A DNA stretch of 64,000 nucleotides, taken from Tipula vernalis (Eukaryota; Arthropoda; Insecta; Diptera; Tipulidae). Shown one piece after another: positions 19,076 through 28,498 of this stretch; within the stretch, counting starts at the first letter, position 1; every line of letters begins with the position of its first letter. The translations under genes were made by a program, and so were the position numbers. The notes below the pieces were generated by a model, which saw nothing but the letters and a program-made list of their open reading frames with translations, made no database searches and was not told the DNA's origin. The DNA lies in the NCBI GenBank assembly GCA_958295665.1, contig OY282560.1, forward strand, positions 41,169,044-41,233,043, in the 5' to 3' direction.

Positions 19076-20365
19076 TTAATAGTTCGTTATAATATTACGA
19101 TTTTTATCGATTTCTAGAGTAGTATCATATTCCAAGTACACTAGACATGTTTTAGTTGAGTTAAGAGCTTCTGCAAATCTTGCCTCTAATCTTAAGCTTC
19201 CTTGATTCATTAGAGAGTTACATGATAAAGTACTTGACATGTCTGAAGTTAAATCAAAAGCTAATAGGAAATAACCATTCTTAAACATTTCTTTGGTAAT
19301 CAAATTTCCCTGAGGTGTGTGTAAAATTCCACTTGATGTAAATATTGTTGAATACGCTCTAGCGTAACTGACCCCGTCTGCGAAATTCATTTCAATCGGT
19401 GCACTAGGAACTTGAACCCCATTCATATAAATTGAGAACGAAGTTATTTTATTATTTTTAAAATTATATGGGTTCTTAGATCTTTTCCCAGAATACGCAT
19501 CATTATCTATCATTGTAAATATTAGATTTGTTGGGAGCTGTCCTAACACAATATTATCCAGTGAAATTGAGTTTCCTCCGGTAGGAATTGTAAATGATTT
19601 AATTTCATTACGCTTGTAGTGGTATTTTGCTGTTGTATTTTCAAGCATTTTGTGATGAGCAATTAAAATATTTGGATTTATATGAGCATGTCTCAAGTAA
19701 AGTGTAGCTTCTGTTATTTTAACAATCGAAGTATCTGTATCAACACCGAGTAAATAAAACTCCGGTTTGTTCAATGTTAACGAAATTCGTAAATCTACAT
19801 TGTTTAATAATAACAAAGGTTGATTGAGCATGTCAGCATGCAATTTTCCATATACTTCTACAATTCTACTGTTTTTAGTTAACGCTGCTCTTAATTTTAA
19901 CCCATCGTTTTCATTAAGATTATCGAGATTTTTCGTCTCCAAACTCCATCCTGACAATTGCAAATGTGTTTTGTATGCATCATCACCATAATTTAATAGT
20001 TGTTCCAAATATGCTCGATAACTGTAATTCCCATCTGTTGAATTTATATTCTTCCCATTTAAAGAAATATTGACTTGATGAAACAGAGAATGCAGCATAT
20101 TGTTTACCAAACTAGGCTGATCTTTATCTGTGTCTATATATACCTTGCCATCATTTTTAGTTACTTGAAATTTCAGGCACAAATTTATGGATGATAAATC
20201 TAAATACGAATCGCCATGACTGTAACAAGCAAATTCAATAACCGACTGATTTTCTAAACTGGTTATAGGCTTGTATGCTACTTCTTCATTTTTTAAAATA
20301 CTTGTCTGAATTGAAGGCGGTTGAAATAAATCTAGTTCTGATTTCATACATTCTGTAAACGTCAT
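19076..20365 (-). CDS. mcp: Major capsid protein, double jelly roll (Polinton PY, F54H12.2-like)
   Basis: A 429-residue protein with the features of the Polinton hexon-like capsid protein, often annotated in animals as F54H12.2-like. It has the N-terminal FACYSHGDSYLDLSS strand region, the VNNMLHSLFHQVNISLNGK segment (about residues 86-105), then the YSYRAYLEQLLNYG motif. A second beta-rich half follows, including GNSISLDNIVLGQLPTN. Double jelly-roll proteins form trimeric capsomers. The start codon overlaps the stop of the upstream pVI-like gene in a TAATG motif, suggesting coupled translation. Confidence 0.92.
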   Translation of the reverse strand: MTFTECMKSELDLFQPPSIQTSILKNEEVAYKPITSLENQSVIEFACYSHGDSYLDLSSINLCLKFQVTKNDGKVYIDTDKDQPSLVNNMLHSLFHQVNISLNGKNINSTDGNYSYRAYLEQLLNYGDDAYKTHLQLSGWSLETKNLDNLNENDGLKLRAALTKNSRIVEVYGKLHADMLNQPLLLLNNVDLRISLTLNKPEFYLLGVDTDTSIVKITEATLYLRHAHINPNILIAHHKMLENTTAKYHYKRNEIKSFTIPTGGNSISLDNIVLGQLPTNLIFTMIDNDAYSGKRSKNPYNFKNNKITSFSIYMNGVQVPSAPIEMNFADGVSYARAYSTIFTSSGILHTPQGNLITKEMFKNGYFLLAFDLTSDMSSTLSCNSLMNQGSLRLEARFAEALNSTKTCLVYLEYDTTLEIDKNRNIITNY

Positions 20366-20826
20366 TATGTAAAAATATCAATAATCCGTTTCTTGTTTGA
20401 TTTATTTTTTAATATATTTTTCCTCTTTTTCACTCTATCACGAGCAACTTTCAACTGTTTACAACGGCTTCTCAAACAGCCTTTTATTGAATTTTTAGCT
20501 CCTGTACCAGACATTTGTTTAATTTTTTCTGCTGCTTTATCTCGTAGTTTATCAACCACTTGTATTGATCTATCACGAAGTATTTCATTAATCGGCTTTT
20601 GCGTTTGAAGAATGTCTGAACCAACCTGAAGCGCTTCACTTTTTAAGCCCTGAAGGGCTGATGTTAATATTGGTTTCAAGTATCGAAATATTCCTGCGAA
20701 AAATCCTCCTAATCCTCTTCCCTTTTGATATACTCTTTGAGATCGTAATAATGGACCAAAATCTTCATTGTTATACCCACCACCACCTGATTGGTTAGCA
20801 TAGTACTTTGCGTAATAGTTATCCAT
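20365..20826 (-). CDS. pVI-like minor virion protein, glycine-rich and basic
   Basis: 153 residues: a Tyr/Gly-rich N-terminus (SGGGG), a KGRGLGGFFAGIFRYL segment followed by an amphipathic stretch to about residue 70, and a very basic C-terminus. This layout resembles the membrane-active pVI/pX-type proteins of adenoviruses and adintoviruses, which are cut by adenain near LxGG-like sites; GLGG here fits such a site. The assignment rests on composition, context and position between penton and capsid genes. A TATA box lies 30-40 bp before the ATG. Its stop overlaps the capsid start by one base. Confidence 0.75.
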   Translation of the reverse strand: MDNYYAKYYANQSGGGGYNNEDFGPLLRSQRVYQKGRGLGGFFAGIFRYLKPILTSALQGLKSEALQVGSDILQTQKPINEILRDRSIQVVDKLRDKAAEKIKQMSGTGAKNSIKGCLRSRCKQLKVARDRVKKRKNILKNKSNKKRIIDIFT

Positions 20827-20855
20827 TTGTAATTAATGTAATCTGTAAGATACCT

Positions 20856-20866
20856 CTTTATATACC
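20856..20866 (-). promoter_or_regulatory. TATA box of the pVI-like/capsid unit
   Basis: The minus strand reads GGTATATAAAG, 30-40 bp before ATG 20826. It lies inside the last codons and stop of the upstream penton gene, so the pVI-capsid pair may be a separate transcript. Confidence 0.55.
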
Positions 20867-21727
20867 TTTACGAAAGTGAAGTACTAGGTAGGTCATAAAT
20901 AGTCCATCATTAAAATTGATTTGTTCTCCAGTTTCATCAGTTATTAAAATACTGATCTCTGATATATTATACTTTTCAATGGGACAATATTGAACATTAT
21001 CTATTTGATACGATCGAGGTATGCTTCTATCAGCGTCTGTTCCTAGAGGATGCATATACAAACATGGTACAGATGCATCTCCGATAGTTCTCGGTTTGAT
21101 TATATTACAATAAAAACATATGTAAAATGGAATTGGGTTGATATTTGTATTCACATCAATATAACTATCTTTAACATTTTTTATTTTAGCTTCAATCTGT
21201 TTTGTTGGTTTGAAATTTTTAATTTCCTTTTTTAAAGATTCTTTAAACTCTGGCCATCGCGTTATTCTAATTTGAGAAAATATTACATCAAAAAATTCCT
21301 CAAGTGTGTACTCTTGATTACATTTTATTAAGGGATAAACATCTTTTAACACTGGTAGCTGAATATATGGTTCATTCTTGTTATAATTGAATTTAACTAA
21401 TTCAGCTGATGAGTTATATCGATCAAAGAAATTAGGTTCTTCAATTTTTTGATAAAATTTAGAGGTAGTTGCATTTAAAAATATTATTAATTCTATGTCT
21501 AAAGGAAGTATTTGTTCTGATGTCGATTTAATTGTAATTTTTGTTTCATCACTTATAGAAGTATGAGCGACGTTAGTTAGACCAACATACCATTTCTCAT
21601 TAGAATCCAAATTTATAGTGTTTGGGAGTTTAACCGTGAACCTCGATAATGAATTTTTTGGGTAATATTTCAAAGAACTGTTACTTAAAAGAGTTACGTA
21701 TGTGAAATTATCCATCACTGTTCTCAT
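20858..21727 (-). CDS. Penton / minor capsid protein (Polinton PX)
   Basis: A 289-residue protein with the N-terminal pattern of Polinton vertex proteins: TYVTLLSNSSLKYYPKNS, then SRFTVKLPNTINL and EKWYVGLTNVAHTS. This is a single jelly-roll fold predicted to form the pentameric capsid vertices. The C-terminal part contains a NFNDGLFMTYLVLHFRKG strand that closes the fold. The frame is intact. A minus-strand TATATAAAGG motif lies 41-50 bp upstream, and only 31 bp separate its stop from the next ATG. Confidence 0.88.
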   Translation of the reverse strand: MRTVMDNFTYVTLLSNSSLKYYPKNSLSRFTVKLPNTINLDSNEKWYVGLTNVAHTSISDETKITIKSTSEQILPLDIELIIFLNATTSKFYQKIEEPNFFDRYNSSAELVKFNYNKNEPYIQLPVLKDVYPLIKCNQEYTLEEFFDVIFSQIRITRWPEFKESLKKEIKNFKPTKQIEAKIKNVKDSYIDVNTNINPIPFYICFYCNIIKPRTIGDASVPCLYMHPLGTDADRSIPRSYQIDNVQYCPIEKYNISEISILITDETGEQINFNDGLFMTYLVLHFRKGI

Positions 21728-21767
21728 TAATAACTATTAAATTAATAAATTAAAACACCGATTTTAT

Positions 21768-21777
21768 CCTTTATATA
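21768..21777 (-). promoter_or_regulatory. TATA box of the penton gene
   Basis: The minus strand reads TATATAAAGG about 41-50 bp before ATG 21727 and just after the stop of the 264-aa gene. The match to the motif at 20856-20866 supports a shared late-type promoter. Confidence 0.55.
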
Positions 21778-21797
21778 ACTTTTTATTTTTAAAATTT

Positions 21798-22097
21798 TTA
21801 TTTAATTCTTGACCAAGGTTGATTTCGTAAGCGTTCTTGTTCACTACGTTTTATTGTTTGAACTGTTAACGGACGATCACTTCTCCTCTGAGGTAGGTCT
21901 GAAGTTGTTTGTAGTGATCCTGGTTTTGGAGCCTGAAAAACACCTTTTTGTTTTTTAAAAATATGTTTTTTTGTTGGAACAGAGATTGTTGTTCCGTCCT
22001 TCATTTCAAATGTTCTGTACATATTAGAATGTGAAGAAATTCTTTCGCGTAAAATTTCTTTTGGATTAATAAACTCATCAGAAACAATACTATCATT

Positions 22098-22130
<33 letters not shown>

Positions 22131-22592
22131 TTTATCATCGAATACATCGCTGTTATTTTCAAATGTTTCTTCAGCATCTAATTGTGTAAACACTGGCTTA
22201 GGTTTTTCATCAGCATCTGTGTACTCCTCTTTTGCTTTAGGTATATCAGCTTGTGTATATTTATCAGAACCTTTTGATGATGCATCTGTATTTGTATCTT
22301 TGTTTTTAGAAATAATTCTTTTAGTTTGAACTCCCACTTCATGAACATGACGTATTGCTGGTTGATACAAATTAAATTTATCTTTATACGCATTTTTTCT
22401 TTTCATTGATGAATATGTTAATAAGTTCTGTCTATATAGATGCCACTTATTCAAATCAGTTAGTTTGTTGTTACGTAGAATTGATTTCATATTTTTATCT
22501 AATTCCGATAGTTTACTATCATCAATTAAAATTTTTTTAATTTTTTCGAAAATTTCTGGTTGTATAACAATCATCCGTTGTAAATTACTCAT
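21798..22592 (-). CDS. Unknown Polinton protein with poly-Asp tract, 264 aa
   Basis: The N-terminus (QPEIFEKIKK..., then LSELDKNMKSILRNNKLTDL and NKWHLYRQNLL) matches a pattern I associate with an uncharacterised family common in arthropod Polintons. A run of about eleven aspartates follows near residues 155-167, encoded by a (TCA/ATC)n microsatellite at 22097-22136. The C-terminus is basic and Arg-rich (PLTVQTIKRSEQERLRNQPW). Its ATG overlaps the stop of the 110-aa gene by 4 bp (ATGA). No function can be assigned; a structural or core role is possible from context only. Confidence 0.75.
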
Positions 22593-22921
22593 GATGTCTG
22601 ATTAATTATTTGGCCTATCAACCCTGATAAAATAGTGCTGATTAAAACGGGTAAGAATCCACCTTTTTGTACAAGAATTTTACGCTTTGAAGAAAGACAC
22701 AGTTTTGAACAAGCCAAGTCGCGAAGTTCTCTTTTATACTTTTTTAATTTTGTTTTACACTGTTTAGAAATTCTGTTGTTTCCATTTAATGTGTTGAGTG
22801 ATATTTCACATAAAGTTTTTATAACTTCAGGGGTGCAGACTTTAAGTAGCGCTTTTCTTGTTTTTGAGTTACACTTTTTTAGCACATGTAGAATATGTTT
22901 GTTTGCCTTCAATCGTTTCAT
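22589..22921 (-). CDS. Small basic protein with hydrophobic C-terminus, 110 aa
   Basis: 110 residues, rich in Lys and Cys, helical-looking, with a C-terminal hydrophobic segment beginning KGGFLPVLISTILSGLIG. The layout (basic body, glycine pair, hydrophobic tail) resembles small core or membrane-active virion proteins of adenoviruses and adintoviruses, and the GG could be a protease site. Its ATG lies inside the ATPase gene (53-nt overlap) and its stop overlaps the next ATG. It may therefore be translated from the ATPase transcript. Confidence 0.7.
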   Translation of the reverse strand: MKRLKANKHILHVLKKCNSKTRKALLKVCTPEVIKTLCEISLNTLNGNNRISKQCKTKLKKYKRELRDLACSKLCLSSKRKILVQKGGFLPVLISTILSGLIGQIINQTS

Positions 22922-23564
22922 TTTTTATACACACTTTTTTATTTTCGAATAAAATTGATGGACAATAGCATGTGAAATAGCCTTTTTTTAAGATATCGGT
23001 ACGGAAACGAAATAAATCATTAACTGATTGTGTTAAATCAAATAGTAAATAACCATGAGGTCTCGAAGTAGCTTCATTATATACCCTCATAAGTTCCGCT
23101 GTGTTTTCAGGGTATATTTGTCTGGCTAGAGAACAAATCTGAGATCTGTCTCGTGGATTTTTAAAAACTACAAGATATTTACAATTTAAAGAAATATCTC
23201 GACAATATTTTGCCTGATGAAACACATTCTGAGTTACTAAAATAATAGATAAATTATTATGATGTGAACCTTTGGTAAAAAGTTCACAAATATTTTTATT
23301 ATACGCTTCTGTCATTAGATCATCTAATATTATGATACTTCCGTCTTCGCAATTCTCAAAAGTATCTGGGATATTTTTTATAATTTCTATTTCATTTGTT
23401 TCATAGATATCTTGTGGTATCGCTTTTGAGTTTCCATTACACCACACAATTTTATTAAATTTTTTACCATCATTTAAATGTTTTAATAAATTTAAAACGA
23501 AAGTTGTTTTTCCACACCCTGAGGGTCCCGCAACCATCATTGTAAACGGTTTAACCATATACAT
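22869..23564 (-). CDS. atp: A32/FtsK-like genome packaging ATPase
   Basis: A 231-residue P-loop ATPase: Walker A GPSGCGKT at 13-20 and Walker B IIILDD ending at D82, followed by an LVTQN sensor-like motif in SLNLSIILVTQN-type context (here NNLSIILVTQNVFHQ). This is the packaging ATPase of Polintons and adintoviruses, expected to drive DNA into the procapsid. It is the first gene inside the right terminal repeat and reads inward. Its last 53 bases overlap the 110-aa gene. TATAAAAGGG lies 31-40 bp before the start. Confidence 0.95.
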   Translation of the reverse strand: MYMVKPFTMMVAGPSGCGKTTFVLNLLKHLNDGKKFNKIVWCNGNSKAIPQDIYETNEIEIIKNIPDTFENCEDGSIIILDDLMTEAYNKNICELFTKGSHHNNLSIILVTQNVFHQAKYCRDISLNCKYLVVFKNPRDRSQICSLARQIYPENTAELMRVYNEATSRPHGYLLFDLTQSVNDLFRFRTDILKKGYFTCYCPSILFENKKVCIKNETIEGKQTYSTCAKKV

Positions 23565-23594
23565 TATTCTAATGTATCATACAATAAATGCGTA

Positions 23595-23604
23595 CCCTTT
23601 TATA
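23595..23604 (-). promoter_or_regulatory. TATA box of the packaging ATPase gene
   Basis: The minus strand reads TATAAAAGGG, 31-40 bp before ATG 23564. It lies between the coding region and the right terminal repeat. Confidence 0.6.
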
Positions 23605-23713
23605 ACTTCTAAATAGAATGATTTTTTTTTTCACGAAATGCAGATGTAATATAACAGGTTGATAACTATACAAATACACTTCAATTCAAATATTTTCTCT
23701 TACATATACAGAA

Positions 23714-24292
23714 TTTCATTATGTACATTACAGCAAATTTTACGCCAAGGTTAAATTATAAAATATTATTATAACTATGCAGTTATGCATTCTCCGGAAA
23801 TGTCAAGGTTGAATTAAAAAAAAAAAATATTATTATAACTTTACACTATCTAATTTCAATTAATAAAAAATTATTATCGTATACAAAATATTTTTAAAGC
23901 GTGTAGAGTTTGTAATCGACATTTAGGGGTATTATTATATTATTGTAATTTTTTTATTTCGCTGAACATGCGGAATTTTTTTTTTAAACCATAAATAGTT
24001 GATGATTTACAATCTCGCTCGTAGTATGATGGTTAAGACAGTTTCTTACCATGCAAAAGTCTCGAGTTCGATTCTCGTCGATGACCAAGAATTTTTCTTG
24101 TTGAATTTATACATGTTTTATCATTATTAAAGAGTTTAGTTACTTTGATTGCACTGTACAGAGATTTAGTTACTGTGGTTGCACTGTGTAGTATGCATAT
24201 AAAAAAAATACGTAAACGTTCATGTTGTTGTAATTTACATGTAAAAAATGTTTGGTGTAAAATCTTTTTCGGTTGGCCCAGGACAATCCACT
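23714..24292 (-). repeat. Right Polinton terminal inverted repeat
   Basis: Mirror copy of 10022-10600. It ends in CCACT and is directly followed by CACAGT. It starts about 150 bp before the first codon of the packaging ATPase gene, so promoters of that gene lie between repeat and coding region. Confidence 0.92.
24015..24085 (+). promoter_or_regulatory. tRNA-like element with A-box and B-box in right TIR
   Basis: Second copy of the tRNA-like block (A-box-like 24022-24033, B-box-like 24065-24075, T-arm hairpin 24063-24077). It points outward, toward the right end of the element. The left copy also points outward. Confidence 0.5.
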
Positions 24293-26811
24293 CACAGTAC
24301 ATTCTGTATATATAGAACTGTACAATCGGCCCAGTCGCCGCGGCTTGATGAGAAGATTGATTTTTTCATAATCATAAGCTGATCAGTTTGAAACTGGATT
24401 AAATTCCCTTACAATTTTCGGAAATATTAATTTCAAATAAATTAAAAGATAAACATTTTTCTCTACAGAAAGAATGGCATTTAGACTATCAAAAGGTTAT
24501 TTGTTAAAATTGATTTATCCATAACTTTCTAAAATTTATGTTACTTGAATGGCCTAAGAAGGGAAGAAGTTGAGTTTGTTAAGCTGTCGAGGCAGTCCAC
24601 GGTTATTTTGGCCCACGAAATTTGTCAGGCGTTTGAATATAAGTTCAAAGTCAAGATTAGATAGATGGTAGAACAACTTAAGCTTAAAATAGACCATTCC
24701 TTCTAATTTGTAGAACAGAACGTTTCGAAAAAATTATTAAGAAAATGCCATGGTCTGTATAGTTTTTAGAGAAAGAATAAATTGTTCCTATTGCTATTAG
24801 ATATTTTCTTAAGGCAGGCCTAACAATTTTTTCTCAGTTGCTCAAGGTGCCCGGGTCAGGTTATTGAGATTTTCGAGGTTATACGAGTATATGTTTGAGA
24901 TTGTAGGGTGTATTTTATGGTTCAATGTTACTCGAGAATCATAGATATTATTGGAAGAAAATTATTGTTCTATATTTATGATATTATCCGGCACTATTTG
25001 AGGGTTCCATTCTTATTGCTTATCATTTTGTTGACATTAGTCTCAGTTTGCTTAGTAGTATTTTTACAGGCTTTCCAAAATTATTTATTAATATCCAAAT
25101 TTTTCGATATTATTGAAATCAATCGAGATCAATCAAAATTCACATAATATAAAGATTATTCGATTTTTTCTGAAAGAGAAATTTCTTAAATTTTCCGACA
25201 TTCCTAGGATTATTCGAGAATTTTAGAGATTTTCAAATTTATTCGAATTTTGTTATTCCAGGTTATTCCAATGTCCAGGTTATTTACGTTTTACATGGTG
25301 GTGATTAGCGCATATAGGAATTCCGTTGGTTTTACTTACTTACGGATAATCGATATTTAAGAACTTTCTAGTATATTTAAGATACTTTGAAAATTCACCA
25401 TTTTTGAGATTATTTCGAAATTCATATTTTTCAAATTATATTCGAAATTTGTGATGCTTTGTTGATATATTTAAACAAATTATTGAGTTGATTGCAGGAA
25501 ATTCGATACTTTTAATTACGCCACTGATTCTGTGCCTTTTCTAGGAAAGTCGATCAAATCCTGATTGGGTCCATTCTAATACACAATTTCCATTCCTACT
25601 AATCAAGAGGAGATCTAAATAAATGTTCAATTCAGGTACATGAATTTCAAAAATATTATAATTTCGAACTTATGGGTTAATACAACTATGCTTCAATTTT
25701 GACAATAATACAACAAATTCAAGGTATGAGTCGACTTAATTATTTAGGTGACACCAAGTCTAAAGTTCGAAAAATTTTGAAACTTTGTTTTGTTCAAAGG
25801 ATAAAAATATATAATCGAACGTTGTTATATTCCTTTAAAAATAATAATTTAAAACTATTCTTGGTAGCAAAACCATCATATCAGTTAAGATAATCGGGAG
25901 CCAATAGTCAGGAGATTCACATTATTATATTTTCATCAACCTCAATAATGAATCTATGTAGATGGCTTTAATCAATACTCCATCTCGATTTCAACTAAAC
26001 TATTTTATTTGAAAACTATTTACATCCTGATTATTTAAAAACAATCGTTAAATTAAAACTCGAAATCTTTAGAATATCTAATCGAAAATCCAATTAAACC
26101 TTGGAAAACATACCAATCAACAAATGTAAATGGCAAGGTGAAATAGGCCAACAATTTTGTTTCAAGTTTGTTGGTTGGTGATTTCTCGTTTCAGATAATC
26201 TGCTACAAAGTTGCCAAAGATTATTGAGTGCAACCACACAGGCAATACATTAAAGTGCGACGAGATTAAAGGGAACGCTGCATTTCTTATAAGGCTCATC
26301 TTCAACTAACATGTTTTTCACTTGCTTCCAATTAAAAGAAAATTTAAAACTATTGGTTAGTAACGATCTGATTTGACCGCCAAAAATATATGGTGCTTCC
26401 TAAGACGTGTTTCCAGAACACTCAAAACTAACCCAGGAGAATATTTTTTATACCATTGGACGAAAAATATCCACCAAAAAGGATCGAGAAATTTCATAAT
26501 TTAACTAAAAATCATTTTAGTGTCTGACGGTTGCCACTGCCAACATGCTACTTTCTGGCTGGAAACATAAGCAACCGGAAACGTTAAGCGAATGGAACAT
26601 ATATTCCCGGTTGTCGGACATTTTTGTCATTCAACCGAATCGCATGTTCTCTTAACTTTAAGTGTTGGTATGAACTGGCCAGCTTTGGACTTCAAAACAG
26701 AGGTACTCGTGGCTTAAAATTATTAGAAAGTATTTTACTGTACAAAACCAATTAAATAATAAAAAATGAAACATCAAGCTAAAATATAAAGATTGGTTGT
26801 TTATTTTAGCT
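24293..26811. other. AT-rich region with no recognisable gene
   Basis: About 2.5 kb next to the Polinton. Short open stretches (for example 24908-25147) have no recognisable domain. The stretch 24395-24455 is an inverted copy of about 6660-6715. Nothing else could be supported. Confidence 0.6.
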
Positions 26812-27223
26812 GTGTTTTCCATGAGAACTGCACTAGAACTCGATACACTTTAAATTACTTTTGTTCTATGTAAAACGAAAAAAAAATAAATTCATATAGC
26901 GCAAATGTGTAGTGTATTTGATATAATTATGTACATATTTTAAGTTTAAAAATTTCCCGCTTCAGTTATTTCATCAATATTATTTTATTTCTTGCTGACG
27001 TCATTACACGCAACTACACTCGATAAATTCATGGGTTTATCTAGTGTAACTAAAAAATAAGCTATAATTGTCATTATTTATTGCTGTAACAACTTAAAAT
27101 GTGTATTTATGTGTAAAATGCACTACACATTATCACTTTATGAATTTAATTTTTTTTCTGTTTACATAGAATAAAAGGAATTTAAAATTTATCGAGTTCT
27201 AGTGCTGTTCTCATGGAAAACAC
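26812..27223. mobile_element. MITE-like inverted-repeat element, 412 bp
   Basis: The ends are about 110-bp imperfect inverted repeats beginning GTGTTTTCCATGAGAAC and containing CACTAGAACTCGAT. The centre contains a second, shorter inverted pair around CTCGATAAATTCATGGG near 27020. No coding region is present. I could not define a target duplication, so its superfamily is open. Confidence 0.7.
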
Positions 27224-27399
27224 GACTTTTGTAAATAAATTTACCATCACTTGCTAAATGCTTTCCAGTAACCCACGCGTCTACAAATCTAAACACAATA
27301 AAGCACAACGTCACTCATTGTATTGAGACATCTGGTCAACCGTGCCACGAAAAAGTACGTCGAATCGAAACGTGGTTAGCGCAAGGGGTATGCCGACCC

Positions 27400-28066
27400 T
27401 CGTAACTGGCGATTATGCGGCGACTATAGAGCCTTAAATGCGATAACAAAACCGGACCATTACCCGATTGCCTTCGTAACCGATTTCACACACCAACTCG
27501 AATCATGTACAGTATTCTCAAAAATCGATCTCATCCAAGCCTACCACCAGGTACCTAACAATGAACGAGACATCGAAAAAACGGCAATCATCACTCCTTT
27601 TGGATTGTTTGAGTTTCCCCGAATGACATTTGGGTTACGTAACGCGGCTCAAACGTTCCAACGATTGGTACACTCAATATTTCGAGACTTGCCATTCGTG
27701 TTTCTGTACATCGACGATCTGCTGATCGCATCACGAAACACGGAGGAACACCTCAAGCACATGCGTATGATCCTACAACGTCTAAGTGACGCGGGATTGG
27801 TAATTAACCTTAACAAGTGCGAATTCGCAAAGAACGAAATATCTTTTCTCGGATTTCACATCACCACAAACGGCATAGGACCGAATAAGCATAGGGTAGA
27901 AGCAATCCAAAATTTTCCTCGACCAACTACGACTGATGGCATTCTGCGATTTTTAGGAATGGTAAATTATTACCGAATCTTTCTACCAAAGGCAGCACAC
28001 GACCAGGCGATATTATATAAATTCATAAAAGGGCGTAAGAAGAAGGATAAATCACCAATAAACTGA
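27400..28066 (+). pseudogene. Ty3/gypsy reverse transcriptase
   Basis: Before the open stretch at 27605 the frame already encodes NWRLCGDYRALN and FSKIDLIQAYHQVP. The open stretch continues with FEFPRMTFGLRNAAQTFQR, the catalytic box YIDDLLIAS and the thumb LGFHITTNGI. An internal stop near 28065 ends it before RNase H. The active-site aspartates are present. Confidence 0.9.
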
Positions 28067-28498
28067 ACCGACGAATCCACCGAAGCGTTCGAAACATGCA
28101 ACGCGAAGCTTGCAAACTGTGCTCAACTGGCATATCCCATTCCAAACGCCAAATTCGCCATTTTTATCGACGCATCAAATACAGCAGTAGGAGCGGTACT
28201 ACAGCAATATTCACGAAAAGGGTGGCAACCACTTTTCTTTTATTCCAGAAAATTAAGCAATACCGAAACCCGTTACAGCACATACGACCGGGAGTTATAT
28301 TATTTTCCGACCACAAACCATTGACATACACATTACACCAAAAACTCGATAAAGCCTCACCCGGACAACGCCGTCACCTGGATTATATAGCACAGTATAC
28401 AGCAGATAAACGGCACATTGCGGGAGACAACAACGTCGTCGCGGATACACTTTCCCGGATCGATCAAAAGAACATAGGAAGTACAATCGACTATGCAT
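28066..28498 (+). pseudogene. Ty3/gypsy RNase H remnant
   Basis: Pieces of RNase H in two frames: an [16 protein letters not shown] segment near 28165, then [14 protein letters not shown] at about 28300 and the [16 protein letters not shown] end. The middle is shortened and frameshifted. Confidence 0.8.

Larger units (their letters stand above)
10012..24292. mobile_element. Complete Maverick/Polinton (adintovirus-like) element
   Basis: A 14.28-kb element bounded by about 579-bp inverted repeats. CACAGT occurs at 10006-10011 and again at 24293-24298, the 6-bp target duplication known for Polintons, and the ends have the AG...CT form. Inside are protein-primed DNA polymerase B, integrase, adenain-type protease, packaging ATPase, major capsid and penton proteins, which together define the group, plus a BIR-domain protein. 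All main reading frames are open, so the insertion looks recent and may be functional. Animal Polintons are regarded as endogenous virus-like elements able to encode virions; virion production here is inference. Confidence 0.96.

Noticed and set aside
24015..24085. A functional tRNA-Gly gene (apparent ACC anticodon loop)
   Set aside because: The T-arm is good, but there is no pairing acceptor stem and the anticodon stem has mismatches. Kept only as a tRNA-like element.
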